DNA from: Pseudomonadota bacterium
GTDB lineage: Bacteria > Pseudomonadota > Alphaproteobacteria > Sphingomonadales > Sphingomonadaceae
Assembly (NCBI GenBank): GCA_023423655.1
Contig: JAFAFE010000001.1
Coordinates: 62,001-126,000 of the forward strand
DNA: 64,000 bases
Reading direction: 5' to 3'
Below, in pieces: positions 31,627 through 40,840 of this stretch (within the stretch, counting starts at the first letter, position 1; every line of letters begins with the position of its first letter). The translations under genes were made by a program, and so were the position numbers. A model generated the notes under the pieces. That model did not search any database and was not told the DNA's origin. It saw only the letters and a program-made list of their open reading frames with translations.

Positions 31627-32384
31627 TGCGCCCCTCCGGCGGCAGGTCCGCAGACAGGATAGCGCGCATCAAGCTTGCGGCCGAGCGCGATCGCGCCGGA
31701 AATGAGGAAGGGCACAAGGATGATCGACAGCACAACCTTCGCCAGCATCTGCCCCATGAGCAGATTGGCAATCGGAAACACCCCGTAAAAGCTGATCGTG
31801 ATGAACAGCAATGTATCGACGATTTGCGACAGGATGGATGCAATCGCCCCGCGCACCGCGACCAGCTTGCCCTCGCCCGTTTTCCCGCGCAGCGCGTTAA
31901 AAATGGTGACGTTGAGCAATTGCGAAATCCCATAAGCGATCAGCCCTGCGAGCATCAGCCGCGGGCTTTGGCCAAGGATCATGTTGAACGCGGCGAGCCG
32001 TTCGGCCTCCATCTTGTCGGCCGCCGGAAGCGCCAGCACCAGCCCGATAATCGCCATTGACAGGATGAGCGGGACAAAGCCCCATAACACCATGCGGTTG
32101 GCGGTGGCACGGCCGTAAAGCTCGCTGGCCGCGCTCGACAGCACGACGAGCAGGAGGAAGGAGAAAATCCCGGCTTCGACCGCGAGCGGCCCAAGCGCGA
32201 CCTGCTTATTGCCGATAACCCCGCCCAATATGCACATGCCGCCATAGATAAGCGCAAACATGAACAGGCCCGGACGCGCCAAGGCCGATGCGGGCGCAGA
32301 CGCCAAAGAAGCGGGCGTAAGGCCTGCTTCATGATGGATGTGATCGGCGGACGCTGCGGCGGCAGCAGTATAACGGTCTGTCAT
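31623..32384 (-). CDS. yhhQ: queuosine precursor transporter (YhhQ/VUT family)
   Basis: About 253 residues from the ATG shown (MTDRYTAAA); a TTG 30 bases upstream is an alternative, and the GGAGG next to the ATG is too close to be a good ribosome binding site for it. Six or so helices carry the VUT motifs 'GGVIGNKQV', 'FSFLLLVVLSSAASELYGR' and 'SQIVDTLLFITISFYG'. The family imports the precursors preQ0/preQ1 for tRNA queuosine. It is translationally coupled to argB, a pairing with no obvious pathway link. Confidence 0.88.
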   Translation of the reverse strand: MTDRYTAAAAASADHIHHEAGLTPASLASAPASALARPGLFMFALIYGGMCILGGVIGNKQVALGPLAVEAGIFSFLLLVVLSSAASELYGRATANRMVLWGFVPLILSMAIIGLVLALPAADKMEAERLAAFNMILGQSPRLMLAGLIAYGISQLLNVTIFNALRGKTGEGKLVAVRGAIASILSQIVDTLLFITISFYGVFPIANLLMGQMLAKVVLSIILVPFLISGAIALGRKLDARYPVCGPAAGGAQ

Positions 32385-32515
32385 CCTCCGGCGCTTATCG
32401 CCTTTTGCGCGCAAGGGAAAGAGGGAGACAAAATCATGTTCCTTAAGATGATATCACCGCGGGTCTATCAGCGGGACAATCTGCTATATGTCACGGCCAG
32501 CCCGTCATATTTGGC

Positions 32516-35497
32516 TCACTGCACCGGCGCATCGTCCTTGTCCGCCGTCGTGGGGGTCGGCGCAGGGGAGGCGGTTTGGGTTTTGGGCGGGGTCGGCAGC
32601 ACGCGGATCTGGAACGCCTCTTTGGGCAGCGCCTCCCCTGTTCCGGCAAGATAGGCTTTGGCGACGGCCTGAATATCCGCAGGCGTGAGCGCCGCGCGGC
32701 CGGTGATGTAACTGCGCACCGCATCGACAATCGCCGGATCGTCGAGATTATCGTCCAGCACCTGCACCCAATAGGCATTGCTTTTGCGGTTGGTTTCAAT
32801 CTCTGCCAGCATTGGCGCGCGCGCACGCGCAAAGCTGTCGGCGCTTGGGCCATTAGCGGCGAGATCGGCCATGATGCTGTTCACGGCCTGCTGGAAGGCG
32901 GGGATGAGTTCGGGCTTTAATTCCGAGGAAACCAGCATTGCACCATAATGCGGCAGCGCGCGGTTGGTCGCGCCGACCGCGCTGGCGGCATAGGTGCCGC
33001 CCTGTTGCGCGCGGAAACCTTCGGACAGGCGCTGGCGCACAATATAGCCGGTCAGCTGGATCGCGCGCGCGGCCTTAATGTCTTCATCGCCGCTGACGGT
33101 CGGATAGACCAACATCGCCATTGCGCGGTCGGGGTCGCCCAGATGATAGAGGGTCGAAACCGCCTTGCCATCGGCAGGGCTGGCGCGCACCGCTATTGCA
33201 TCGGGCGCGGGCGGGGGTGTCGGTTTGGGCGCAATCCGCGCGAACATGTCGGCGGCAAGGGCGAGCGTTGGCGCAGGATCGAAATCGCCGACAATGCTCA
33301 CTTTAACCGGCCCCTTGGCAAATTCCTCGCTCCAGAAAGTGCGGAAAATATCGGGCGTCAGCCGGTTGATGACGAGCAGCGTCGGGATAGAGCGGAAGCG
33401 CGTATCGCCACCATAGCGTAACGGCAGGCCGACCATATTCATCACCGCCGCCGGATCGCTGAGATAATTGCGATAGCCGGTTTTCAGTCCCGACTGGAAG
33501 CGGCGCACCGATGTTTCGTCATAGCGCATCTGGGTGATCGCGCCGACCATCATCTTCATCGCATCGGCCATATCCTCGCGCGTCGTGTTCAATGTGAGGA
33601 CCAGCCCGTCGGTATCATTATAAAATTGCGGGATGATCTGGCGACCTGCGCCCAAACGCTGCAAGGTAGGGCGGTCGAACGGCCCGATACCGGCAAGCCC
33701 AAGCGCGCGGGCGGTCCAGAACCATCCGGCATCGCGCGGCGGTCTTGCCGCGACCCCGCGCCCGATTTTGACGCGCAGGCTCACCTGATTGACGAGCTGG
33801 GCATTGGGCCGCATCGCAATTTCGACGCCATTGCTAAGCCCGGTGCGCGTAATCGACAGGTCGGTAAGCGCAGTTTGCTTGGCAATTTTGGCGGTGGCGG
33901 GCGGCAGCACCAGCGCATCGAGCGAGGTTGCGGCAAGCCCTATATCAGCGGACGGCACAGCCTGCATCGCTTTGGCTAACATGGCTTCAACCGCCGCAAC
34001 GCCGCCTTCAGGGGGCTTGCCCGACAGATAGACAAAGCGGGGCCGCGCCGAAAACATCGCGCGCAACCGGTCGGTAATCCGCTCCGGCGTCATGGCGGGC
34101 TTTAACCGCGTGAGCATCGCGGCGCGATAGCGCGGGTCGGTGACGATCTCGTTGGGGTCAAAGCTTGCGATAAGCTGGTCTGCAAGGTCGCGCGACGGGG
34201 CGCGCTCTTCGCGGTCAATCGCCTGCCGGTAAAGCCGGTCAAGGCTGCGCCACTGTTCGTCGACCTCATCCTGCCGCACGCCGCGCATCGCACCGTTCAG
34301 CACGCGATAGACTTGTTCGAGCGCGGGGCCTGCATCGTCGGGCTTGCTGTCCGCTTCCATCTGCATCGACAAGGATAACCGCGACGGCACCAACGCGCTG
34401 TTTTTCTGTTCGGTCACATAAGCGCGGATGATTTGCGTGGTGCGTTCAATATCTTCACGCAGGCGCGCGTTCAGCACCATTTGCGCCAAAGTATCGGCAA
34501 TATCCTCCTCGCGCTCCGCGAGCGTTTGCGCGGTGGTGCGCGCAGGACGTTGCCACAGCAATTCCATATTGTCGCTATAATGCGGCTCGATGATCGTGGT
34601 GGCGGGCGGCTTGGCCGGAACCGGCGCAGATTGTGGCTCTTTGCCGGTCTTGCCCGATGCCTTCCAACCGCCAAAGGCTTTCCCGATGGCGGCTATCATC
34701 TGCGCCGGATCGCCATCGCCGACAATCACCACCGTGGTGCGTTCGGGGCGATACCAGCGGTCATAAAATTTATGCAGCTTCTTGGCCGTCGCGGCGTTCA
34801 AACTTTCCGCTGTGCCGATAAGATTGCGTTCACCCGCGCGATGATCGGGCTGATAGAAACGCAGCCGCTGGGTCTGGATACGGCTGTCGGCCTCGCTCGT
34901 GCGCATCGCGCGCTCGGCCATGACAATCTTCTTTTCTTTTTCGAGTATGTCCTTGTCGATGATCGCATGGGCCATCATGTCGGCCAGAATGGCGAGCGCT
35001 TGATCCATCGCTTCGCTGTCAGCGCGGCCAATGTCCAGCACATAGCGGGTCGAGCCGTAAGAGGTGAACGCATTGCTGTGGCTGCCGGGCCGCGCGCCGA
35101 GCCGCTGCCAGGCTTTTTCGCCCTCGCCATCGGGAAAAGACCGGGTGCCGCGAAACAGCATATGTTCAAGAAGATGCGCCCAGCCTTGCTCCTTATCCTC
35201 CTCCATCAGCGCGCCGACGCGCAAATGGACACGGATCGACAGACGGCCTTTGGGCTCGTCATTGCGGCGCACCGCATAGCGCACGCCATTGGGGAGGGTG
35301 CCGGTAACAAAGGCCGGATGGAGCGGAATATCGCTCCCCGTCTGCCAGCCGGACGCGACCGGCAGGGCGGGCGTGGTGTTAGGCGATGCGAGAGGTGCAG
35401 GCGCGGCTTGCGCACCATCCTGTGCATAAACGGCATAGGGGGCGGAAAGGGAGAGTGCGAGCGCCGACAGCGCTAGCCAATACTGCCGGAAAGTCAT
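32516..35497 (-). CDS. M16 family zinc peptidase (insulinase/pitrilysin type), secreted
   Basis: A 993-residue protein. A signal peptide (about 1-24, 'ALSLSAPYAVYA') is followed by the active N-terminal M16 unit with the inverted zinc motif HLLEH in 'GWAHLLEHMLFRGTRSFP' and the distal Glu region. A second, inactive M16 half (about 500-960) includes 'RRFQSGLKTGYRNYL' and 'VSIVGDFDPAPTL'. The length fits fused two-domain pitrilysin-like enzymes. It probably degrades peptides in the periplasm. The C-terminus is Pro/Thr-rich. A start 60 bases upstream would destroy the signal-peptide pattern. Confidence 0.9.
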   Translation of the reverse strand: MTFRQYWLALSALALSLSAPYAVYAQDGAQAAPAPLASPNTTPALPVASGWQTGSDIPLHPAFVTGTLPNGVRYAVRRNDEPKGRLSIRVHLRVGALMEEDKEQGWAHLLEHMLFRGTRSFPDGEGEKAWQRLGARPGSHSNAFTSYGSTRYVLDIGRADSEAMDQALAILADMMAHAIIDKDILEKEKKIVMAERAMRTSEADSRIQTQRLRFYQPDHRAGERNLIGTAESLNAATAKKLHKFYDRWYRPERTTVVIVGDGDPAQMIAAIGKAFGGWKASGKTGKEPQSAPVPAKPPATTIIEPHYSDNMELLWQRPARTTAQTLAEREEDIADTLAQMVLNARLREDIERTTQIIRAYVTEQKNSALVPSRLSLSMQMEADSKPDDAGPALEQVYRVLNGAMRGVRQDEVDEQWRSLDRLYRQAIDREERAPSRDLADQLIASFDPNEIVTDPRYRAAMLTRLKPAMTPERITDRLRAMFSARPRFVYLSGKPPEGGVAAVEAMLAKAMQAVPSADIGLAATSLDALVLPPATAKIAKQTALTDLSITRTGLSNGVEIAMRPNAQLVNQVSLRVKIGRGVAARPPRDAGWFWTARALGLAGIGPFDRPTLQRLGAGRQIIPQFYNDTDGLVLTLNTTREDMADAMKMMVGAITQMRYDETSVRRFQSGLKTGYRNYLSDPAAVMNMVGLPLRYGGDTRFRSIPTLLVINRLTPDIFRTFWSEEFAKGPVKVSIVGDFDPAPTLALAADMFARIAPKPTPPPAPDAIAVRASPADGKAVSTLYHLGDPDRAMAMLVYPTVSGDEDIKAARAIQLTGYIVRQRLSEGFRAQQGGTYAASAVGATNRALPHYGAMLVSSELKPELIPAFQQAVNSIMADLAANGPSADSFARARAPMLAEIETNRKSNAYWVQVLDDNLDDPAIVDAVRSYITGRAALTPADIQAVAKAYLAGTGEALPKEAFQIRVLPTPPKTQTASPAPTPTTADKDDAPVQ

Positions 35498-35580
35498 CCG
35501 ACGATGTTTAGCGGGGTGGGATGGTGCGTGCAACAGCGGACGCGGAGAGCGGACCAAGAGTCCTGCTATAACAAATTTTC

Positions 35581-35687
35581 GTCATTCCGGCGAAAGCCGG
35601 AATCCATCTGATAGGCTGCCGGTTTCAACTGTCGTTGCGCGATCGCCAAGTGTCGGGAGATGGATTCCCGGTCAAGCCGGGAATGAC
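35581..35687. repeat. interspersed palindrome, family B, copy 1
   Basis: Starts GTCATTCCGGCGAAAGCCGG then AATCCATCT, and ends AGATGGATTCCCGGTCAAGC then CGGGAATGAC. Internal small hairpins (CCGGCGAAAGCCGG, CCCGGTCAAGCCGGG) sit at each end of a long stem. It lies between the M16 and helicase genes. A second copy is at 39129. Confidence 0.85.
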
Positions 35688-35724
35688 GAAGGTTGGAGGA
35701 ATCAGGGAAAGTCCTGTCTTTTCC

Positions 35725-37647
35725 TCACCGCTTCTTCGGCGCAAAACCTCCCGGCTTTTTGCCTTTGAACGGCGCGCCGTCCTTCTTGCCACCCTTGCGC
35801 GCGAAGCCGCCAGCGGGGCCAGCCTTATCGGTGCGCGGGCCACGGGCGGGGCGGTCGCCATAAGCGGGGCGGTCTGCGCGGTCGGGACGTTCGCCGCGTT
35901 CCGGGCGTTCGCCACGTTGCGGGCGGCCTTCCCAATCGCCTTTGCCGCGATGCTCTTTGCTGCGGAAGGGTTTGGCAGCGTGTGGGCGGTCGGCAACCGG
36001 ACCATTGGCGCGGCGGCGATTGCCTTTGGCGGCCTCGCGCGGGGTGCCGGCCACCGCTTCGATATAGATGTCCTCGGCATCCTCTGCCGACGCCTGCGCC
36101 TTCATCGCTTCCTTGTAGAAACGGTCGGCAATCGCGCGCGGGATTTCAAACAGGGTTTCATTGGCAGCAATACGGATCGCGCCAATGTCCGCGCGGGTGA
36201 TATGGCCGCGACGGCACAAAAGCGGCAAAATCCAGCGCGGATCGGCATTTTGGCGGCGGCCGACATTGAGGCGATACCAGAGCGTATCTTCAAAGCCGGG
36301 GCGCGGGCCGGGCGTTTTGGCGGGGCCTTTGCTGGTGTCGATCAGCTCTTCGGGCTGCGGCATGGTCGCACGGTGCGCGCGCACCAGCATCGCCGCCAAT
36401 TCTTCCGCCGGACGCTGGGCGAGAAGTTCGGTCGCAAGCGCGCGATCTTCCTCTTCAAATTCGACCGGCTCCAGCAAGGCTTCCATCAGGCGCTGATGGT
36501 CGGCTTTGCGAATATCTTCCGCGCTGGGCGGCGGGGTCCATTCGGCGGTGATTTTGGCAAAGCGCAGGATCGATTCGACCCGCTTGCGGCGCTGGTAAGG
36601 GACGAGCAGCACCGCCGTGCCCTTCTTGCCCGCGCGCCCGGTGCGGCCCGAACGATGCTGTAAAGTCTCGGCATCGCGCGGCAATTCGACATGGATGACG
36701 AGGCTCAAAGTGGGAAGGTCAATCCCGCGCGCGGCAACGTCGGTCGCAACGCATACTTTGGCGCGACGGTCGCGCAGGGCTTGCAGCGCCTGATTGCGTT
36801 CCGACTGGCTATGTTCACCCGACAAAGCAACCGCTGCAAAACCGCGCTCGATCAGGCTTGCATGAAGGCGGCGCACATTGTCGCGGGTCGCGCAAAACAG
36901 GATGGCGGTTTCGGCATTGTGGAAACGCAGCAGATTGACCACCGCATTTTCAATGTCGGACGGCGCGACCGTGACCGCCTGATAGGCAATATCGCCATGG
37001 CCGCGATCTTCGCCCACGGTCGAAATGCGCAACGCATCACTCTGGTAGCGTTTGGCAAGCGCGACAATCGGCTTGGGCATGGTCGCGGAGAACAGCAAAG
37101 TGCGGCGGCCTTCGGGAGTCGCATCGAGAATTTCTTCGAGATCCTCGCGGAATCCCATGTCGAGCATTTCGTCGGCTTCGTCGAGCACAGCGACCTTGAG
37201 CGCGGACAGGATGAGCGCGCCGCGTTCCAGATGGTCGCGCAAGCGCCCCGGCGTGCCGACGACAATCTGCGCGCCGCCAGCAAGGTTGCGGCGTTCTTTG
37301 GAGGCATCCATCCCGCCGACACAGGTGGCGATGCGCGCGCCCGAGTCGCGATAGAGCCACATCAGCTCGCGGCTCACCTGAAGTGCAAGCTCGCGGGTCG
37401 GCGCTATGACCAATGCAAGCGGCTCGCGCGAGGGCAGGATATGGCCATCTTCGCCCAATAAATCGCCCGCCATGTTGAGGCCGAACGCCACGGTTTTACC
37501 CGACCCGGTCTGCGCCGACACGATCAGATCGCGCGCCAGCGCCTCTTGTTCGACCACAGCCTCCTGAACCGGTGTGAGCGCGCTATAGCCGCGCGCGGTG
37601 AGGGCATCCGCAAGGCGCGGCGCAAGGGTGGACGGAAACGCAGTCAT
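35725..37647 (-). CDS. DEAD-box RNA helicase with DbpA-like RNA-binding domain and RG/K-rich tail
   Basis: A 640-residue helicase. Motifs in order: Q motif ('LTPVQEAVV'), I 'AQTGSGKT', Ia 'PTRELALQV', Ib 'TPGRL', II 'DEAD', III 'SAT', V 'ARGIDLP', VI 'HRSGRTGRAGKKG'. A helical region (about 380-460) is followed by a DbpA-type RRM (about 465-540, 'YRLNVGRRQNADPRWILPLL', 'IGAIRIAANETLFEIP') and a basic Arg/Gly/Asp/Pro then Lys/Gly tail (about 560-640). This layout matches DeaD/CsdA- and DbpA-like helicases of ribosome assembly or cold response. It is divergent from serC, with a structured 331-base gap. Confidence 0.92.
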   Translation of the reverse strand: MTAFPSTLAPRLADALTARGYSALTPVQEAVVEQEALARDLIVSAQTGSGKTVAFGLNMAGDLLGEDGHILPSREPLALVIAPTRELALQVSRELMWLYRDSGARIATCVGGMDASKERRNLAGGAQIVVGTPGRLRDHLERGALILSALKVAVLDEADEMLDMGFREDLEEILDATPEGRRTLLFSATMPKPIVALAKRYQSDALRISTVGEDRGHGDIAYQAVTVAPSDIENAVVNLLRFHNAETAILFCATRDNVRRLHASLIERGFAAVALSGEHSQSERNQALQALRDRRAKVCVATDVAARGIDLPTLSLVIHVELPRDAETLQHRSGRTGRAGKKGTAVLLVPYQRRKRVESILRFAKITAEWTPPPSAEDIRKADHQRLMEALLEPVEFEEEDRALATELLAQRPAEELAAMLVRAHRATMPQPEELIDTSKGPAKTPGPRPGFEDTLWYRLNVGRRQNADPRWILPLLCRRGHITRADIGAIRIAANETLFEIPRAIADRFYKEAMKAQASAEDAEDIYIEAVAGTPREAAKGNRRRANGPVADRPHAAKPFRSKEHRGKGDWEGRPQRGERPERGERPDRADRPAYGDRPARGPRTDKAGPAGGFARKGGKKDGAPFKGKKPGGFAPKKR

Positions 37648-37730
37648 GGGTACGGGCCTATCAGCAAAGCAGCAAAAGACGCACAGGCGCTCATTCGCCC
37701 GGCGGTTTCATCGTGACATTTGTCAGGAGT

Positions 37731-37854
37731 GGGGGCGCCCTGTAACGGATTTTACCGTCAAGCACAACCTTGCTCGCGGAAGACAGAAAAGGACGCGCCC
37801 CCTAAGACTTTGCGGCAGGACTTTGCTTGGGGACTTGGCTTCTTGTCCTGCCGC
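37731..37854. other. two strong stems between helicase and serC
   Basis: GGGGGCGC (37731-37738) pairs with GCGCCCCC (37795-37802), enclosing small hairpins ACGG/CCGT and CAAG/CTTG. A separate perfect 10-bp hairpin GCGGCAGGAC/GTCCTGCCGC follows at 37812-37854. They could belong to the serC leader, or on the other strand to the 5' untranslated region of the helicase mRNA. Transcription starts are not known. Confidence 0.5.
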
Positions 37855-37894
37855 GCCCTTTCTCCAACCGGTTTCATCGGTGACCATCTTTTAT

Positions 37895-37978
37895 TTGACA
37901 TATCCCGCGCGCAGCTTAGTTCCGCCCGTGGGCCACGCGGTCCCAACGCCGCGCTGCTCTCTGCAAGGAGATGCTTAC
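37895..37978 (+). ncRNA. candidate serC leader RNA
   Basis: The serC leader described in alphaproteobacteria precedes serC-serA operons and has a last stem overlapping the serC ribosome binding site. Here serC-serA is present. Between a possible -35 (TTGACA, 37895) and the ATG are a hairpin CGTG-ggc-CACG with outer CCG/CGG, and a final stem pairing GCTCTC (37956-37961) with GAGA(t)GC (37968-37974), which covers the AGGAGA ribosome binding site. Gene context and the masked ribosome binding site support the call; the consensus itself could not be checked. Confidence 0.45.
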
Positions 37979-39109
37979 ATGACTGAAGTGACGAAGCCGC
38001 AGGTCAAGCCTGCGCGCCCCTATTTTTCCTCCGGCCCCTGCGCAAAGCCGCCGGGCTGGGAACCTTCCAAATTACAAACCGATGTGCTGAGCCGCTCGCA
38101 CCGTGCCAAGATTGGCAAGACGCGCCTTCAATATGCGATCGACCTGATGCGTGAAGTGTTGCAGCTTCCCGATACGCACCATATCGGTGTCGTTCCAGGG
38201 TCGGACACCGGCGCTTTTGAAATGGCGATGTGGTCGATGCTCGGCGCGCGCGGCGTGACGACGCTGGCTTGGGAAAGTTTCGGTGAAGGTTGGGTCACCG
38301 ATGCGGTCAAGCAGTTGAAACTGGAACCCACAGTGATGCGCGCCGATTATGGCGAGCTTCCCGATCTCGATAAAGTTGATTGGTCGGATGACGTGCTGTT
38401 CACATGGAATGGCACCACATCGGGCGTGCGTGTGCCGGACGGCGCATGGATTTCTGACGAGCGCGAAGGCTTATGCTTTGCCGACGCGACCAGCGCGGTG
38501 TTCGCTTATGATATGCCGTGGGACAAGATCGACGTTGCGACTTTTTCGTGGCAGAAAGTGCTGGGTGGCGAAGGCGCGCATGGCGTGCTCATCCTCGGCC
38601 CGCGCGCGGTCGAACGGCTGGAAAGCTATACGCCCGCTTGGCCGCTCCCCAAAATTTTCCGCCTGACCAAAGGCGGCAAGCTGATTGACGGGATTTTCAA
38701 GGGTGAAACCATCAACACGCCCTCTATGCTGGCCGTCGAAGATGTGATTTTCGCGCTTGAATGGGCGAAGTCCGTTGGCGGATTGCGCGGGCTGATGGCG
38801 CGCTCGGACGCCAATGCGCTCGCGCTCGACAAGATTGTCGAAGAACGGGATTGGCTGTCGCATCTGGCGGTTGATCGCGGGATTCGTTCAAAAACATCGG
38901 TCTGCCTGTCGGTCGAGGGCGCGGACGCGGACTTTATCAAAGCTTTTGCAGGCCTGCTCGATAAAGAGGGCGCGGCTTATGACATTGCCGGATATCGCGA
39001 CGCCCCGCCGGGCCTTCGCATCTGGTGCGGCGCGACCGTGGACACCGCCGACATCGAAGCACTCGGCCCTTGGCTCGATTGGGCTTGGGCAAGTTTGAAG
39101 GCTGCTTAA
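37979..39109 (+). CDS. serC: phosphoserine aminotransferase
   Basis: A 376-residue PLP enzyme converting 3-phosphohydroxypyruvate to phosphoserine. It begins 'MTEVTKPQVKPARPYFSSGPCAKPPGW' and belongs to the branch of SerC typical of alphaproteobacteria: 'SRSHRAKIGKTRLQYAID', 'GVVPGSDTGAFEMAMWSMLG', 'FTWNGTTSGVRVPDG', 'ADATSAVFAYDMPWDKIDVATFSWQKVLGGEGAHG' features with the PLP lysine in WQK. AGGAG precedes the ATG by eight bases. It is the first gene of serC-serA, with a family B palindrome in the 128-base spacer before serA. Confidence 0.95.
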   Translation: MTEVTKPQVKPARPYFSSGPCAKPPGWEPSKLQTDVLSRSHRAKIGKTRLQYAIDLMREVLQLPDTHHIGVVPGSDTGAFEMAMWSMLGARGVTTLAWESFGEGWVTDAVKQLKLEPTVMRADYGELPDLDKVDWSDDVLFTWNGTTSGVRVPDGAWISDEREGLCFADATSAVFAYDMPWDKIDVATFSWQKVLGGEGAHGVLILGPRAVERLESYTPAWPLPKIFRLTKGGKLIDGIFKGETINTPSMLAVEDVIFALEWAKSVGGLRGLMARSDANALALDKIVEERDWLSHLAVDRGIRSKTSVCLSVEGADADFIKAFAGLLDKEGAAYDIAGYRDAPPGLRIWCGATVDTADIEALGPWLDWAWASLKAA

Positions 39110-39128
39110 ACCAATCCCCCCCTTTCTC

Positions 39129-39213
39129 GTCATACCCGCGAAAGCGGGTATCCATCTCCCAAGGCTTAAATTTCCAGTTCGGGAAATGGATCCCCGGTCA
39201 AGCCGGGGATGAC
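39129..39213. repeat. interspersed palindrome, family B, copy 2, inside the serC-serA spacer
   Basis: Ends GTCATACCCGCGAAAGCGGG then TATCCATCT, and AAATGGATCCCCGGTCAAG then CCGGGGATGAC: the same layout as the copy at 35581. In the serC-serA transcript it would fold into a long hairpin and could affect mRNA stability or relative expression of the two genes. Confidence 0.85.
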
Positions 39214-39237
39214 GAACGCGAAAAAAAGGTATTCCCC

Positions 39238-40824
39238 ATGACCAAACCCAAAGTGCTTATTTCCGACAAAATGGACCCCAAGGCCGCCGAAATCTTCCGT
39301 GAACGCGGCTGTGAGGTGGATGAAATTACCGGCAAGACGCCGGACGAATTGAAAGCCATTATCGGCGATTATGATGGCCTCGCGATCCGCAGCTCGACCA
39401 AAGTGACCAAGGACATATTGGACGCCGCGACCAATTTGAAGGTCATTGGCCGCGCTGGCATCGGCGTTGATAATGTCGATATTCCGGCAGCTTCGGCCAA
39501 GGGCGCGGTGGTGATGAACACGCCGTTTGGCAACTCGATTACCACCGCAGAACATGCGATTGCCTTGCTGTTCGCGCTCGCGCGCCAAATCCCCGAAGCC
39601 GATGTATCGACACAGGCGGGCAAGTGGGAAAAGAACCGTTTCATGGGCGTCGAAGTCACCGGCAAGACGCTGGGCCTTATCGGTGCGGGCAATATCGGCA
39701 GCATCGTCGCGAGCCGTGCGCTCGGCCTCAAGATGAAGGTGATTGCGTTCGACCCGTTCCTGTCGCCCGAACGCGCGGTCGAACTGGGGGTAGAGAAAGT
39801 CGAACTGGATGACCTCCTCGCGCGCGCCGATTTTATAACCTTGCACACGCCCTTGACCGACCAGACACGCAATATCCTGTCCAAGGAAAATCTCGCCAAG
39901 ACCAAGAAGGGCGTCAGGATTGTCAATTGCGCGCGCGGTGGCTTGATCGACGAAGCGGCCTTGAAGGAAGGCTTGGATTCGGGCCATATCGCAGGGGCGG
40001 CCTTGGATGTGTTCCAGACCGAGCCCGCGCATGAAAGCCCGCTGTTCGGCACACCAGGCTTTATTTCAACGCCGCATCTGGGCGCATCGACCAATGAGGC
40101 ACAGGTCAATGTCGCCATTCAGGTCGCCGAACAAATGGCCGATTATCTGGTGCATGGCGGCGTCACCAACGCGCTCAATATGCCGAGTCTTTCCGCCGAA
40201 GAAGCGCCGAAGCTCAAACCCTATATGGCGCTTGCCGAAGAATTGGGGAGCCTCATCGGGCAACTCTCGCACGGCCATTTGAGCCAGATCGCGATTGAAG
40301 TCGAAGGCGCTGCCGCAAGCCTCAATCAAAAGCCGATTACCGGCGCGGTTCTGGCCGGGTTGATGAAGGTCCATTCGGACACGGTCAATATGGTCAACGC
40401 CCCCTTCCTGGCCCGCGAACGCGGCATGGATGTGCGCGAAGTGCGCCATGAACGCGAAGGCGATTATCACACGCTGGTGCGCGTGACGGTCAAGACCGAC
40501 GAAGGCGACCGTTCGGTGGCGGGCACCTTGTTCGGCAATGCCGCGCCGCGTTTGGTCGAACTGTTCGGCATCAAGGTCGAAGCCGATCTTGACGGTGATA
40601 TGCTCTATATCGTCAATGAAGACGCGCCGGGCTTTATCGGGCGTTTGGGGTCGACCTTGGGCGAAGCGGGCGTCAATATCGGCACCTTCCACCTTGGCCG
40701 CCGCGCCGCAGGGGGCGAAGCTGTGCTGTTGCTGTCGGTTGACCAGCCGGTGCCGCAGGACGTACTGGACCATCTGGGCAAGCTTCCCGGCGTCCGCCGT
40801 GTGAAGCCGCTTAAATTCGGATAA
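39238..40824 (+). CDS. serA: D-3-phosphoglycerate dehydrogenase
   Basis: A 528-residue long-form (type I) PGDH, the first step of serine synthesis. An N-terminal substrate/NAD region ('MTKPKVLISDKMD', 'GRAGIGVDNVDIPAAS', 'GLIGAGNIGSIVASRA', 'NCARGGLIDEAAL', 'GAALDVFQTEP', 'STPHLGAST') is followed by the allosteric substrate-binding domain (about 320-450) and a C-terminal ACT domain (about 455-528, 'LDGDMLYIVNEDAPGFIGRLG'), so serine feedback control is likely. The ATG shown follows the palindromic spacer. Confidence 0.96.
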   Translation: MTKPKVLISDKMDPKAAEIFRERGCEVDEITGKTPDELKAIIGDYDGLAIRSSTKVTKDILDAATNLKVIGRAGIGVDNVDIPAASAKGAVVMNTPFGNSITTAEHAIALLFALARQIPEADVSTQAGKWEKNRFMGVEVTGKTLGLIGAGNIGSIVASRALGLKMKVIAFDPFLSPERAVELGVEKVELDDLLARADFITLHTPLTDQTRNILSKENLAKTKKGVRIVNCARGGLIDEAALKEGLDSGHIAGAALDVFQTEPAHESPLFGTPGFISTPHLGASTNEAQVNVAIQVAEQMADYLVHGGVTNALNMPSLSAEEAPKLKPYMALAEELGSLIGQLSHGHLSQIAIEVEGAAASLNQKPITGAVLAGLMKVHSDTVNMVNAPFLARERGMDVREVRHEREGDYHTLVRVTVKTDEGDRSVAGTLFGNAAPRLVELFGIKVEADLDGDMLYIVNEDAPGFIGRLGSTLGEAGVNIGTFHLGRRAAGGEAVLLLSVDQPVPQDVLDHLGKLPGVRRVKPLKFG

Positions 40825-40840
40825 GAGAAAGGCGTCGTCG

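Noticed and set aside
32331..32654. Possible small plus-strand gene between yhhQ and the M16 peptidase gene
   Set aside because: It overlaps the 5' end of yhhQ and the 3' end of the M16 gene in antisense and has no motif.
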